A stretch of 64,000 nucleotides of DNA from Segatella copri (GCF_026015625.1 NZ_JAPDVG010000001.1:1736001-1800000), one strand, 5' to 3'. Counted from the stretch's first letter, positions 1 through 9,758 are shown. The notes: a model not told the origin generated them from the sequence alone. Made by a program: numbers and translations.

Positions 1-720
1 TTCGTAGGAAACCACCACATCGAAGATTATTACAGCGCTGCCCAATACGAGGCTGATGTGATGAATCTCCTGCAGGAAGACATCTTCAAAAATCATGATG
101 TGGCGCTGCTTACAGGCGGCAGCATGATGTATATCGATGCTGTATGCAAGGGAATCGACGACATCCCTACAGTTCGTGACGACATCCGCACTTGGATGAA
201 ACAGCGCCTGAAAGAAGAAGGCTTGGAAGCGCTGGTAGAAGAACTTCACAAGATGGACCCGGAGCATTGGGCGATAGTAGACAGGAAGAATCCTCGCCGC
301 GTGGTGCATGCCCTGGAAATCTGCCACCAGACTGGCAAGACTTATACTTCTTTCCGCACAGCCGAAAAGAAGCAGCGCCCTTTCCGCATCATCAAGATAG
401 GTCTGAACCGCGACAGAACTGAACTCTACGACCGCATCAACCAGCGTGTACTGATGATGATGGACGAAGGTCTGGAGGCAGAAGCACGCAGCGTATACCC
501 ACAGAAGGGACTCACCTCGTTGAGAACCGTAGGCTACAAAGAAATGTTCTCCTACTTTGACGGCGAAATAGACCGCGATGAAGCTATCAGACAAATCCAA
601 TCGCACAGCCGTGAATACATGCGCAAGCAGCTTACCTGGTTTAAGCGGGATGCAGAAATTCACTGGTATCATCCCGACCAGCAGGATGAAATCATCCGAT
701 TTATTGATGAAGAGATATAA
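1..720 (+). CDS. miaA: tRNA dimethylallyltransferase (3' part)
   Basis: MiaA transfers a dimethylallyl group to the N6 of A37 in tRNAs reading UNN codons. The frame is open from base 1, so the 5' end, including the P-loop, lies outside the window; 239 residues are visible. The motif [12 protein letters not shown] followed by a DDIP segment is the MiaA isopentenyl-transfer core, and the C-terminal ASRTVGYKE-like stretch ([16 protein letters not shown]) and the [18 protein letters not shown] segment are the usual tRNA-binding end of the family. The gene ends 5 bp before a symmetrical terminator shared with the convergent ABC operon. Identity is firm; only the N-terminus cannot be judged. Confidence 0.95.
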   Translation, partial: FVGNHHIEDYYSAAQYEADVMNLLQEDIFKNHDVALLTGGSMMYIDAVCKGIDDIPTVRDDIRTWMKQRLKEEGLEALVEELHKMDPEHWAIVDRKNPRRVVHALEICHQTGKTYTSFRTAEKKQRPFRIIKIGLNRDRTELYDRINQRVLMMMDEGLEAEARSVYPQKGLTSLRTVGYKEMFSYFDGEIDRDEAIRQIQSHSREYMRKQLTWFKRDAEIHWYHPDQQDEIIRFIDEEI

Positions 721-724
721 ACGT

Positions 725-767
725 AAATCGCCCGATAGCATCAAAGAATATGCTATCGGGCGATTTT
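725..767. terminator. Bidirectional terminator between miaA and the efflux operon
   Basis: A 17-bp perfect inverted repeat (AAATCGCCCGATAGCAT and its complement) with an 8-base loop, ending in T-runs on both strands. It sits between two convergent genes, so it can serve both. Confidence 0.85.
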
Positions 768-781
768 CATATCATAAATTC

Positions 782-1462
782 CTACATCTCTACCTGATTC
801 ACAATCTCACCATCAAACATATTGATGATTCTATCGGCATAATTGGCATCGTGCAGCGAGTGGGTTACCATTACGATGGTGGTGCCTTCCTTATGCAACT
901 CAGAAAGCAGTTCCATCACCTCCTTGCCGTTCTTGGAATCCAAATTTCCCGTAGGCTCGTCGGCAAGAATCAGCTTAGGATGCGGCAGGATGGCACGGGC
1001 GATGGCGGTGCGCTGCTGCTGACCGCCCGAAAGCTGCGATGGGAAATGCTTGGCACGATGGGATATCGCCACGCGCTCCATCACATCCTCGGCACGCTTA
1101 CGACGCTCCTTGCCCGATACACCCATATACAAGAGCGGCAACTCGATGTTCTCCACCACATCCAACTCATCTATCAGGTTGAAACTCTGGAACACAAAAC
1201 CTATCATACCCCTTCTTATCAGGGTACGCTCGCTCTCCTTCAGCGTGCTCACATCCTTGCCGTCGAGCAGATAGCTGCCGCTTGTAGGATTATTCAGCAA
1301 ACCTATTATATTAAGTAATGTGGATTTGCCACATCCCGAAGGTCCCATGATGGCAACAAATTCGCCTTCCTTCACCTCCAGACTGATATTACGCAAAGCC
1401 CAGGTCTCCACTTCCTCTGTCTGAAATACTTTCTTGATATTATCTAATTGAATCATAATCAT
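782..1462 (-). CDS. ABC transporter ATP-binding protein, MacB/LolD type
   Basis: A 226-residue ATPase that powers the FtsX-type permease encoded just upstream. Visible motifs: Walker A GPSGCGKS (residues 40-47), Q-loop in FVFQSFN, signature LSGGQ (144-148), Walker B LILADEP (164-170) and the switch His in MVTHSLHD. Length and the TGNLDSKNG motif match the LolD/MacB/FtsE group. It is the last gene of the tolC-hlyD-permease-ATPase operon, 51 bp after the permease. The substrate cannot be read from the sequence; MacAB-type export of peptides, antibiotics or envelope molecules is an inference from the family. Confidence 0.92.
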   Translation of the reverse strand: MIMIQLDNIKKVFQTEEVETWALRNISLEVKEGEFVAIMGPSGCGKSTLLNIIGLLNNPTSGSYLLDGKDVSTLKESERTLIRRGMIGFVFQSFNLIDELDVVENIELPLLYMGVSGKERRKRAEDVMERVAISHRAKHFPSQLSGGQQQRTAIARAILPHPKLILADEPTGNLDSKNGKEVMELLSELHKEGTTIVMVTHSLHDANYADRIINMFDGEIVNQVEM

Positions 1463-1513
1463 TATCTTTTCTTTAAATTCATATTATATTTTTATACTTT
1501 CAAATTACACATT

Positions 1514-3910
1514 TTATTCCTTAGCCAGAATCTCCGAAGGATCCACCTTCATGATTTTACGTACCTGACAGGCGATGATAGCTGCAATGAAGCCAATGAC
1601 TATCACAACACTCAAACTAATAGGGAAGGCAGGATTGATTTCTACCATTTCGAACATCTGACCCAAAACGATATGGAACAGCAACATGGCTACCACCGCA
1701 AACACCATGGCGATGAGCGTAATCACCAGATAGGTTCTTCCGAAGAGTTTGGTAATATCCTTTGTCAGGGCCCCATTCACCTTGCGGATAGCCACTTCCT
1801 TCTTGCGGGTCTGCGTATCCAGCATCACCGTACTGAAGATGCTTATCAGACAGATAGCCAGACTCACGATAGCCAGGATCCACGCAATATTTTGCAGTAT
1901 TTCCATTGCTAACATTTCCATCGCCATATAGTCACGAAGATTGGATGACATCGGTTTTACCACAGCAGGCTCCAATTTCTGTATCATTCTATCTACGGCA
2001 ACCTGCATCTCCTTATATTCACCCGGCTTTGCCACAAGAATATAATGTGTGGCACCATAAACCTCTTTAGGGTCAATGACTATGAATGAGTATATATCAG
2101 TTTTCATACTCCCCTCATAAGGAATCGACTGGAACGTTCCGGCTATCTGATAGGAATCCATATCATCTACGGTCAATATATCATTAGGAGCAACATGATA
2201 TTGTCGCATATGCTTATACAACTCCTCATTCACCAGGATACATTTCTTCCGGTTTGCCTTCGGCTTCCAATTCACCTTGATCTTGAAGAAATCGAGATAG
2301 GAGGTATCTGATGTCATCTGAATTTTATAATTCGTCACATTACTATAGCTAACAAAAAGATCATCTTTCCAAACAGCCTTGCTGAACTCCTCGTTCTCTG
2401 CCAGTTCGTTAACTTTCCAAAATCCACAGCTATAAGGAATCCATCGTTCTACCTGCGGCAAATGGATGAGCTTGTCTCTAAGGCGCTGACCATTTTCTGC
2501 CGCATTTGTCTGCAGAAACAGACTCTGCTTGTATGCACGCTCGTCATCAGGTATATGATTGAAATCAGCCATCTTGCCCACCCAGCACAAGAGACAGAAA
2601 GTAACACCCAGGAAGAACATACTGATCATCACCTGCACCCCCAGCATCGTATTGCGGAACCAACGGTTATGGCTTCTTCTCATTCCTGATTCGAGTGCTT
2701 GCGTATGCTTACAAATTCGACTCAGCACAATCCAGATAATGGCGAGACACAACATCATCACTACCAGACCAATCACCAGACTATAGAGATACAGATGACT
2801 GATGGTTCCTAACTCGGAGGTAATTTCTGCAAACTGAGGCCTTGCCAGATAATCACAAATCCAGGATCCCATCAATACTGCTACAAAATAAGCCACCAGC
2901 ACGATCACCACCACCTCGGTAGCAAACATGGAGAAGAGTTGGAGGCGTGTGGCACCATTGGTAATTCGGAGCGAGATTTCACGTCTGCGCATCCAGAACA
3001 GTTGCGTCTGCATTCTCAGAAAACCGATGATGGCAGCCAGCAGAATCAACGAACCAATCAGATAAGTGATGGAACAAGCTATCGCTACGGTTGAATACTC
3101 TTCGCTCAACCGATCTTTCAGCTTTTCTGTTTTTACCTTCAGACCCAATGGTTTCAATCTGCTGTTCACCTCTGCTTTCAACTGTTGTGGCGTACACCCC
3201 TCTTTCAACACCACATACAAATTCACAGCATAAAATTGATTTAAATCCATATCTTCCAACTCACATGGCGAGTAAAAGAGAGCAGAAAAGCTCATGTCTA
3301 GCTCAGTCAATGATAAGGCTTGATAGACATCCACCAATCTCAACTGATAATTTCCACAGCCCTTACTCAAATGAATGCTTGCACCCACAGGATTCTTGTC
3401 ACCAAAGATTTGCTTTGCCTGCTTTTCGTTGATAATGGCATCATGAGGACCCAGCACCTTTATCTTTTCTTCTGTAATGGCAGAACGGATACCTACAAAG
3501 TTGGGATAATTTCGATCAAGAGGAACTGCATCCAACTGCATCTTGCGTCTTGTCTTGCCGTTTAGGGTAAACTCAGCCCAGCCGTCTGTAAGCATACCAT
3601 TAGGAGCATAAGGTCCCTGCTCTATGCAACGAGGTCCCCCATTCGCCTTCACCGCCCTTACGATATCACCATTGATACGAATTGAATTATCCGATTGACG
3701 TTTTTGGATGGAATCGAATCGGAGATTATAAACCCTGTCATAATAAGGTTCATGGTTAATGGAAGCCATGCGGAAATTCTGCAGAAACGAATGCACCGTG
3801 GCAAGCGTCACCATACCGATGGCAAGCGACAGGATGCTGCCCAGAGTCTGCACCTTGTACTTGAGAATGTTGCGCAGGGCAACCTTCAGGTTGTGTAATA
3901 ACATGTTCAT
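1514..3910 (-). CDS. FtsX/MacB-family ABC permease
   Basis: A 798-residue inner-membrane permease. It has an N-terminal transmembrane helix (about residues 14-36), a large MacB-type periplasmic domain, a three-helix FtsX block in the middle (about 275-400), then a second helix near 425-445, a second periplasmic domain and a C-terminal FtsX block (about 680-790). This duplicated layout is common in Bacteroidota and differs from the single four-helix MacB. The C-terminal KKEVAIRKVNGA motif is the coupling element of FtsX permeases. It lies between the adaptor and ATPase genes of one operon, so it should form a tripartite pump with them. Confidence 0.9.
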   Translation of the reverse strand: MNMLLHNLKVALRNILKYKVQTLGSILSLAIGMVTLATVHSFLQNFRMASINHEPYYDRVYNLRFDSIQKRQSDNSIRINGDIVRAVKANGGPRCIEQGPYAPNGMLTDGWAEFTLNGKTRRKMQLDAVPLDRNYPNFVGIRSAITEEKIKVLGPHDAIINEKQAKQIFGDKNPVGASIHLSKGCGNYQLRLVDVYQALSLTELDMSFSALFYSPCELEDMDLNQFYAVNLYVVLKEGCTPQQLKAEVNSRLKPLGLKVKTEKLKDRLSEEYSTVAIACSITYLIGSLILLAAIIGFLRMQTQLFWMRRREISLRITNGATRLQLFSMFATEVVVIVLVAYFVAVLMGSWICDYLARPQFAEITSELGTISHLYLYSLVIGLVVMMLCLAIIWIVLSRICKHTQALESGMRRSHNRWFRNTMLGVQVMISMFFLGVTFCLLCWVGKMADFNHIPDDERAYKQSLFLQTNAAENGQRLRDKLIHLPQVERWIPYSCGFWKVNELAENEEFSKAVWKDDLFVSYSNVTNYKIQMTSDTSYLDFFKIKVNWKPKANRKKCILVNEELYKHMRQYHVAPNDILTVDDMDSYQIAGTFQSIPYEGSMKTDIYSFIVIDPKEVYGATHYILVAKPGEYKEMQVAVDRMIQKLEPAVVKPMSSNLRDYMAMEMLAMEILQNIAWILAIVSLAICLISIFSTVMLDTQTRKKEVAIRKVNGALTKDITKLFGRTYLVITLIAMVFAVVAMLLFHIVLGQMFEMVEINPAFPISLSVVIVIGFIAAIIACQVRKIMKVDPSEILAKE

Positions 3911-3999
3911 ATTTTTTAGTCTTTATAATTTATTTACGTGAAAGATTGATTTTTATTATCTATGATGGATGATGATTTTTGATGATCCAAGATAAAAGT

Positions 4000-5250
4000 C
4001 TATCTCAAGTCTATCTCTTTTTCGCTGGCGATGTGGGTATATCCGCTTACGATAATCTTGTCGCCCGGCTTCAAGCCGGAAGTGATTTCGAATTGCTGCG
4101 GATTCTGTCTGCCAACATTGATATTCACCCGCTGCGCTTTCTTGCCATCGTCAGATACCCGGAATATCCAATATCCGTTGGTCGTTTGGAAGAAATCACC
4201 ATTCGGAATCACCAAGGCTTGTTCCGGCTTGCCCAATTCCAACAGCACCCGATAACTCTTACCCAAACGGATATTGGCGGGAGTCTTGCCACTAAAAGTT
4301 AATTCGCAGACAAACTGATGGTCTTTTACCTCAGGAATCACCCGCGATACGCGAAGCGGAAACTGATGACCGCCATACTCAATATGGGCAGGAAGTCCGG
4401 CGATAACGCGGTCGATGTAATATTCTGCCAGAGAAACCTGCAGTTTAAACTGGCTCATCACCTTAATCTGTCCGATGCTCGCCCCAGACGAAACCTGCTG
4501 ACCTTGGGTTACCCCCAAATAACTCAGTTGTCCGCTTACGGGAGCCCGAACCACCAACTGCTGGGTGCGGCCCTTCATTCTCAATAATTTCTTGTTGGCT
4601 TCCATCCTGTTGGCAGCAATCATCTCGCGCTTCAATCGGGTAGATACGGAATCATGCTTTAGGTTTTGCATCTGCAAGAGCACCTTCTGCCGCTGATATT
4701 CGTAATCTTCCTCAGCCACCTCCAGTTCTGCCTTGCTCTTGATGCCCATGCGATATTCCTCCCGGCTCTGCTTGAGCGATTTCTTCAAGCTCGCCATCTG
4801 ATGCTGGGCATCCAAGGCTTGCTGGCGCAGGTTGATGGTCTTCTGCGTCATCTCTATCTCCTGTTCCTTACAGTTACGAAGCTTGCTGCTCCATGCATCC
4901 TGCTCATCATCAATAGAATGATAGAGTTCCGGATTCTGAAGCACCAGGATGGTATCGCCCTGCTGCAGCATAGCTCCTTCTTCAGCCACCACCCGTTCCA
5001 CGAATCCATTCTCCATCGCATTCACCTGGATAGTCTTGAAGGGTTGCACCAGTCCTTCTACATCCACATACTCCCAGAAAGGAGCCTTCTTTACTTCGGC
5101 TATCACCACGCTATCCGGATCCACCCTTCGGGTTCCCGAAGTAACGATCAGGAAAAGGGCATAGACCAGGATGGCGATGCCTGCTGCACCCGACAGGATA
5201 GGATAGCGGTAGCGGACATACCACGGTTTCGGTTGTTTCTTTATATCCAT
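4000..5250 (-). CDS. HlyD/MacA-type periplasmic adaptor
   Basis: A 416-residue membrane-fusion protein that bridges the inner-membrane permease and the TolC channel. One N-terminal transmembrane helix (about residues 14-35) anchors it. A lipoyl-like half (VEGLVQPFKTIQVNAMENG) follows, then a long coiled-coil hairpin rich in Q, E, K and L (about 120-225), the second lipoyl half (VRAPVSGQLSYLGV), a beta-barrel and a C-terminal membrane-proximal domain. It is 23 bp downstream of tolC and 89 bp upstream of the permease. Assignment to the efflux adaptor family is firm; the cargo is unknown. Confidence 0.92.
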   Translation of the reverse strand: MDIKKQPKPWYVRYRYPILSGAAGIAILVYALFLIVTSGTRRVDPDSVVIAEVKKAPFWEYVDVEGLVQPFKTIQVNAMENGFVERVVAEEGAMLQQGDTILVLQNPELYHSIDDEQDAWSSKLRNCKEQEIEMTQKTINLRQQALDAQHQMASLKKSLKQSREEYRMGIKSKAELEVAEEDYEYQRQKVLLQMQNLKHDSVSTRLKREMIAANRMEANKKLLRMKGRTQQLVVRAPVSGQLSYLGVTQGQQVSSGASIGQIKVMSQFKLQVSLAEYYIDRVIAGLPAHIEYGGHQFPLRVSRVIPEVKDHQFVCELTFSGKTPANIRLGKSYRVLLELGKPEQALVIPNGDFFQTTNGYWIFRVSDDGKKAQRVNINVGRQNPQQFEITSGLKPGDKIIVSGYTHIASEKEIDLR

Positions 5251-5273
5251 ATTGTTCTGTTATTATTCATTTT

Positions 5274-6734
5274 TTATTCTATAGGAAGTTCTTCCTTTAA
5301 TTCTTTATTGTGCTCGAAATCAAAACCCGTCATGCTTCGGAGTGTATAGTAAAGACTCCAATAGGTCTGCATCGTCGAGATGTAATTACGCCGGGCAGCA
5401 TCTTTCTCGCTGATGGCTGCATTCAGGTCGAGTATCGAGTTGCGCCCCATGATGTAGAGTCGGCGCGCCACCACATATCGCTTCTCGGCACGCTGGTCGG
5501 TAAGCGATGCCACATGCACCTTTCGGGATTGCATATTAAACTGCAACACCAGTTTTTCTACGTTCTGGTAGAAATCCCGCATGCCTTGCTCCACCTGCGT
5601 CTGAGTAAGCGCCAACTGTGATTTGGCTTCTCTCACCCTACCCTTTCCTCGTCCCCAATCCAATATCGGAAGGGCGATGGTGATGCTTGCCGATTGCTGG
5701 CTCATCGGACTGCGATAGGCGGCACCGATGTCGGCTCCCGTCTGCGAGAGCCCGAACTGCATATAGAGATCCGCCTTCAATCCTGCATTGGCACGAGCTT
5801 GCGCCAACCGGCTTTCGCTCTCCTTCCGGATGCGACGGTAATAATCGGGATCCGGACTGTTCAGCAAAGCCCAATCTATCGCCCGCTGCAAAGGAACCTC
5901 AAAGGCAGGCACCTCTTCCGGCATCACCAGACAGATGTCCTGCGATTGTTCCAATCCCAGAAACGAGCGGATGGTCTGCATCTTCTCCCGCAAAGCCACC
6001 TGCGCATCCATCACGTTGGTCTCCTCGTTCAGTCGGTTGATTTCCAGCTGCAGCATCTCGTTTTCCGAAATCGTTCCGTTCTCATATCGCCCCTTCGCCA
6101 TCTGATAAAGCGTATCGGCAGAAGCAAAGTTCTGCTTTGCCATCTCCCATTCAGCCTGCGCCGAAGCCAGACCGAAGAAATGTTCACAAGCTTTTGCCGA
6201 TACGATCTCCAGCGTTTCGGCATATCGCTTCTTGGATTCCCGGAACCGGATTGGTTCTATCCGGCGATTCCACTTCAAGGAGTTATAGCCAAAAAGACTC
6301 TGCTCGTAGCCCACGACAAAGGGCTGACTGCTATAGGCGGTTATCTTGTTGTGCAACTCATCCAACCGGTTGAGCGAACTCTTCACAAAAAGGCTACCAC
6401 CCGTCAGGGAGATATTCTGGTTGATTTTCAGAGTAAGATCGGCACCCAACTGGTCTTGCTTCAGGAAGAGAGCCGTACCATCCGACTGGGTAATCTTATT
6501 CACCTCCTTATTAATATAAGGTGAAGACGAAAGGGAAAGCGAAGGCAGATAGTTGGCCTGATGATACCGATAAGCCCAGTAAGCAGACAAAAAGGTATTG
6601 CGGGCACTCTGCACCGATGGCGACTGCCGCTGCGCCATCGCAATGGTAGCCGCCAAGTCGAGCTGCAAAGTGTCGGCTTGAACATTCATGGCTGCAAGCG
6701 CCGATGCTATGAATATATAATTCTTTATCTTCAT
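5274..6734 (-). CDS. TolC-family outer-membrane efflux channel
   Basis: A 486-residue outer-membrane channel for the pump encoded downstream. I chose the ATG at 6734, which gives a normal signal peptide (MKIKNYIFIASALAAMNVQA). The ORF can be extended to 6770, but that ATG lies inside the sigma-54-like promoter at 6759-6774. The two repeats of helical hairpins typical of TolC are seen, with heptad-like Q/A/L-rich segments around residues 180-260 and 350-450. First gene of the four-gene efflux operon. Regulation by the adjacent NtrC-like protein is inferred from the promoter type and dyads. Confidence 0.92.
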   Translation of the reverse strand: MKIKNYIFIASALAAMNVQADTLQLDLAATIAMAQRQSPSVQSARNTFLSAYWAYRYHQANYLPSLSLSSSPYINKEVNKITQSDGTALFLKQDQLGADLTLKINQNISLTGGSLFVKSSLNRLDELHNKITAYSSQPFVVGYEQSLFGYNSLKWNRRIEPIRFRESKKRYAETLEIVSAKACEHFFGLASAQAEWEMAKQNFASADTLYQMAKGRYENGTISENEMLQLEINRLNEETNVMDAQVALREKMQTIRSFLGLEQSQDICLVMPEEVPAFEVPLQRAIDWALLNSPDPDYYRRIRKESESRLAQARANAGLKADLYMQFGLSQTGADIGAAYRSPMSQQSASITIALPILDWGRGKGRVREAKSQLALTQTQVEQGMRDFYQNVEKLVLQFNMQSRKVHVASLTDQRAEKRYVVARRLYIMGRNSILDLNAAISEKDAARRNYISTMQTYWSLYYTLRSMTGFDFEHNKELKEELPIE

Positions 6735-6758
6735 GATGATTACTTTTGCAAAAACTAA

Positions 6759-6774
6759 CACAAAAGCCATGCCA
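6759..6774 (-). promoter_or_regulatory. Sigma-54-type (-24/-12) promoter of the efflux operon
   Basis: On the minus strand the sequence reads TGGCATGGCTTTTGTG: TGGCA at -24, correct spacing, and TTGT where TTGC is expected at -12. Transcription would start near 6748, about 14 nt before the tolC ATG at 6734. No TAnnTTTG box is seen in this spacer, unlike most other promoters in the window. One mismatch at the -12 element is the main weakness. Confidence 0.7.
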
Positions 6775-6829
6775 TAAAGATAAAAACGTGATTATCAAGA
6801 TGATAAGAAATTTTAGAATATTGAAAAGC

Positions 6830-6873
6830 GTGCGAAACCGCACGAAACGTGTGCGATTTCGCACGGTGCGCAC
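6830..6873. promoter_or_regulatory. Two dyads, likely enhancer sites for the NtrC-like regulator
   Basis: GTGCGAAACCGCAC at 6830-6843 and GTGCGATTTCGCAC at 6851-6864 are two copies of one palindrome, centred 21 bp apart (two helical turns). A shorter GTGCGCAC follows at 6866-6873. They lie 55-115 bp upstream of the sigma-54-like promoter and 3' of the kinase gene, the usual place for bacterial enhancer-binding-protein sites. Confidence 0.65.
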
Positions 6874-6902
6874 ATCCTCAATATGATAGATATCTGTCTC
6901 TT

Positions 6903-8129
6903 TCAGACAGGAAGCACCACGCTAAAGGTGGTTTTATCATCAGGTTTTGATGAGGCGGTGATGGTGCCACCATGCAGGGTTACTATCTGCTTGCAGATAC
7001 TCAACCCGATGCCCGAACCACTCGTCTTGGTAGTAAAGAACGGCACAAAAATGCGCTCCATCACCTCTGGTAGAATTCCCTTACCATTATCGGTAATGGA
7101 AATGATGAAATCTCGCTTATTGCTGGAAAGATGGGTTGTAAGACAGACGAAAGGAGCCTCTTCCTTCTCCACAGCTTCCTGCGCATTCTTCAGCAGATTA
7201 ATCAGTACCTGCTCAATCTGCGAACGATCTATCTGCACAATCTGGTCTTCATTTTCTATCTCATAATGGAATATCGAATCCGGATAAAGATGCTGCAAAT
7301 CTGCTACCAGGTCGCCAATTCTCACATCCTCAAACAGAGGTTTCGATATGCGTTGCAACTTTCGATAGTTCTCTACAAACTGCAGCAAGCCATTGCTTCT
7401 CCGGTTGATAGCCTGCAATGCCATCAGCAAATCATCATGCTCCAGCGTATCCTGTTCCACCCCTTCACATAGCGTATCAGCCAAAGAGATGATAGGAGTC
7501 AGCGAGTTCATGATTTCGTGGGTCAATACCCTCACCAGCAGCTGCTGCGCATCCGTCTCATTCTTCTGAATCACCGGTTGCACATTCTGCAAGGTATAAA
7601 GGCGATAGGCAAAGCCTTTATTAAAGAAGTTGACCACGCTCAATACAAAGTCAGCCTTCCCCGCATTCTGATTTCCGGCATCCAAAGCCTTCTTGCCAGC
7701 AGCAGCCTCATTGGTCTTGGTCTCCAATTGCATCAGTTTCTGCAATCCCGGCTTCAGCTGCATCATCATTTCCGGAAGCGCCCCATCCAGCACCTGCAAA
7801 TCCTGCAAGTGCTGAATCGAAAAACCGCAGAGTCCCTCCACGGCAGCCCGATTCATCCAATGCACCTTCCCCTGTTCATCCGCCACAATGAGAAAGGCAT
7901 TGATGGTATCGAGCATCGTTCCGAAATACTGGTATTTCGCTTCCTGCAGCAAAGTGGTTTCCCGAAATTCATTCACCACTTCGTTAATCTGCTCTGCAAG
8001 ATTCCGCTCTTCTCCCCTCAGATGATCCAACGAATACTGAAGCGAGAAGTCACGGGTGCGGATAGCCTCAATCAGTTGACGCATCCGCTCATTGCTCTTA
8101 TGATTGAATAAGTTATTGACGATTGACAT
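6903..8129 (-). CDS. NtrB-like soluble sensor histidine kinase
   Basis: A 408-residue kinase. I start it at the ATG at 8129 (MSIVNNLFNHKSNERM), 25 bp after the regulator stop; the longer ORF back to 8237 would overlap the regulator. No transmembrane segment is visible. A PAS-like domain (about residues 65-185, with VADEQGKVHWMNRAA) precedes the H-box LTHEIMNSLTPI (phospho-acceptor His204). The N, G1, F and G2 boxes follow (LINLLKNAQEA, DNGKGI, FVPFFTTK, GSGIGLSI). It should phosphorylate the sigma-54 activator encoded just upstream in the same transcript and so control the efflux operon. The signal is unknown, though the lack of membrane helices suggests a cytoplasmic one. Confidence 0.92.
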   Translation of the reverse strand: MSIVNNLFNHKSNERMRQLIEAIRTRDFSLQYSLDHLRGEERNLAEQINEVVNEFRETTLLQEAKYQYFGTMLDTINAFLIVADEQGKVHWMNRAAVEGLCGFSIQHLQDLQVLDGALPEMMMQLKPGLQKLMQLETKTNEAAAGKKALDAGNQNAGKADFVLSVVNFFNKGFAYRLYTLQNVQPVIQKNETDAQQLLVRVLTHEIMNSLTPIISLADTLCEGVEQDTLEHDDLLMALQAINRRSNGLLQFVENYRKLQRISKPLFEDVRIGDLVADLQHLYPDSIFHYEIENEDQIVQIDRSQIEQVLINLLKNAQEAVEKEEAPFVCLTTHLSSNKRDFIISITDNGKGILPEVMERIFVPFFTTKTSGSGIGLSICKQIVTLHGGTITASSKPDDKTTFSVVLPV

Positions 8130-8154
8130 TGTTTCTAAAATTTCCGAAGCCTTA

Positions 8155-9603
8155 TTAAACCCCGAGTTTGTCGATTTTCCTGTAAAGGGCGAAACGGGTG
8201 ATACCCAGCAATTCTGCGGCCTGTGTAAGATTTCCATTACTCAAGGAAATGGCGCGCTTGATGGCTTCACGCTCCAAGGACTGAAGATTGAGCGAATCTA
8301 TATTAACAGAACTTGATGAAGAATCTGATGAAGAAGCCGCCGAAACCACCACCGAATCCTCCAATCTGATATCCTCTGCAGCCAGTTCCGTCTTATCCCC
8401 CAACACAATCGCCCTCTCTATACAATGCTGCAACTCTCTTACATTCCCCGGCCAGGTATGTTTCAACAGCTTCTGCTTGGCAGATGCCCCCAGCCTCACA
8501 TCGCCCACACTGTATTTTCCCGAATAAATCTTCAGGAAATATTCTGCCAGCAGAACGATATCCTCTCCACGATCACGCAGCGGTGGAAGATGAAGCTCGA
8601 TGGTATTCAAGCGATAAAAGAGATCCTGCCGGAATGTTCCTTCTCCCACCTTCTCACGCAGAGGGACATTCGTAGCCGCCAGAATCCTCACATCTACCCG
8701 GCTCACCTTATTGGAACCAATGCGCTGAGTCTCCCGCTTCTCAATCACCGTCAGGAGTTTCTGCTGCATCGGCAGGTTCAGATTTCCAATCTCATCCAGA
8801 AAGAGAGTTCCGCCATCCGCCGTCTCAATTCGTCCTTCCTTCGCATTCCTGGCATCCGTAAACGCCCCCTTCTCGTATCCGAAAAGTTCGCTCTCGAAAA
8901 GATTCTCAGGGATACAACCCAGGTCGATATTCACAAAAGGCTTCCTTGCCCTGTCAGAAAGCTGATGCAAGGCATGCGCCACCACATCCTTTCCCGTACC
9001 ATTCTCTCCAGTAATCAATACGTTGGCATCTGTAGCCGCCACACGCATCATCTGCGCTTTCAGTTCCTTCATGGCAGGGCATTCGCCAATCATTCTCGAA
9101 AACACATCTTCAGAAGATGCAATAGACTTGGAATCAGAACTTTGATTCATATTCAGATTCTGCTCTGACACCTTTTCGTGCAAATCCGAAGAATCCAGAT
9201 TCCTTTCCCTGCTCAGTTCCACGGCACTCTTCACCGTATCGAGCAGCTTATTCCTATCCCATGGTTTCGGAATAAAATCGATGGCTCCCGCCTTGATAGC
9301 CCTCACCGCCTTCTCCGTATCCACGTATGCCGTGATAAACAGCACCACGCTCTTGGGGTTATGCGCCAGAATCTTCTCCAGCCATTCATACCCCTCTTCG
9401 CCACTGATGGCATCCCGATGGAAGTTCATATCGAGCATGATAACATCAGGCATAAACGAATCCATCATTCCGATGATTCGCTCAGGCGTATTGATAACTC
9501 TGATACCCTCCACGTATGGTTTCAAAAGCATATTGAGCGACAAGAGAACATCCTCATTGTCATCCACTATCAGTATCTTTCCTTTTTTCTCCACTGCCAT
9601 CAT
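8155..9603 (-). CDS. NtrC-family sigma-54-dependent response regulator
   Basis: A 482-residue activator with three domains. The receiver spans about residues 8-125, with phospho-acceptor Asp58 in VIMLDMN and Lys113 in IPKPW. The AAA+ domain (about 170-400) has Walker A GENGTGKD (199-206), the sigma-54 contact loop GAFTDA (246-251, the usual GAFTGA with one change) and Walker B GGTLFLDEIG. The C-terminal Fis-type helix-turn-helix reads LTQAAELLGITRFALYRKI. A serine-rich linker lies before the DNA-binding domain. Its likely target is the sigma-54-like promoter of tolC, downstream of the kinase gene. The bicistron has its own TAnnTTTG promoter. Confidence 0.95.
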   Translation of the reverse strand: MMAVEKKGKILIVDDNEDVLLSLNMLLKPYVEGIRVINTPERIIGMMDSFMPDVIMLDMNFHRDAISGEEGYEWLEKILAHNPKSVVLFITAYVDTEKAVRAIKAGAIDFIPKPWDRNKLLDTVKSAVELSRERNLDSSDLHEKVSEQNLNMNQSSDSKSIASSEDVFSRMIGECPAMKELKAQMMRVAATDANVLITGENGTGKDVVAHALHQLSDRARKPFVNIDLGCIPENLFESELFGYEKGAFTDARNAKEGRIETADGGTLFLDEIGNLNLPMQQKLLTVIEKRETQRIGSNKVSRVDVRILAATNVPLREKVGEGTFRQDLFYRLNTIELHLPPLRDRGEDIVLLAEYFLKIYSGKYSVGDVRLGASAKQKLLKHTWPGNVRELQHCIERAIVLGDKTELAAEDIRLEDSVVVSAASSSDSSSSSVNIDSLNLQSLEREAIKRAISLSNGNLTQAAELLGITRFALYRKIDKLGV

Positions 9604-9628
9604 TTTTGATTTTTAATTATTTTGCCCA

Positions 9629-9662
9629 CAAAGTTACTGCAAAAAAACGAGATAACTCCAAA
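9629..9662 (-). promoter_or_regulatory. Promoter of the kinase/regulator operon
   Basis: Minus strand: TTTG, 22 bp, then TAACTTTG at 9636-9629. The predicted leader is about 20 nt. The spacer is slightly longer than the 19-20 bp seen elsewhere. Confidence 0.55.
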
Positions 9663-9758
9663 AACAGCATCATTTCTTCAAAAATTCTTAATACAAAGCA
9701 ACTTTCAACCGCATTATCCCGATATTTTAAAGAAAAAGCGAAGAATTTTCCGAAAATA

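Noticed and set aside
578..1318. Long plus-strand ORF opposite the ABC ATPase
   Set aside because: It is the antisense shadow of miaA and the ATPase gene, with no recognisable domain.
6734..6770. Longer TolC start at 6770
   Set aside because: It would place coding sequence over the sigma-54-like promoter and spoil the signal peptide; the ATG at 6734 fits both.
8129..8237. Longer kinase start at 8237
   Set aside because: It overlaps the end of the regulator and adds residues with no similarity to a kinase; the ATG at 8129 gives a normal intergenic gap.
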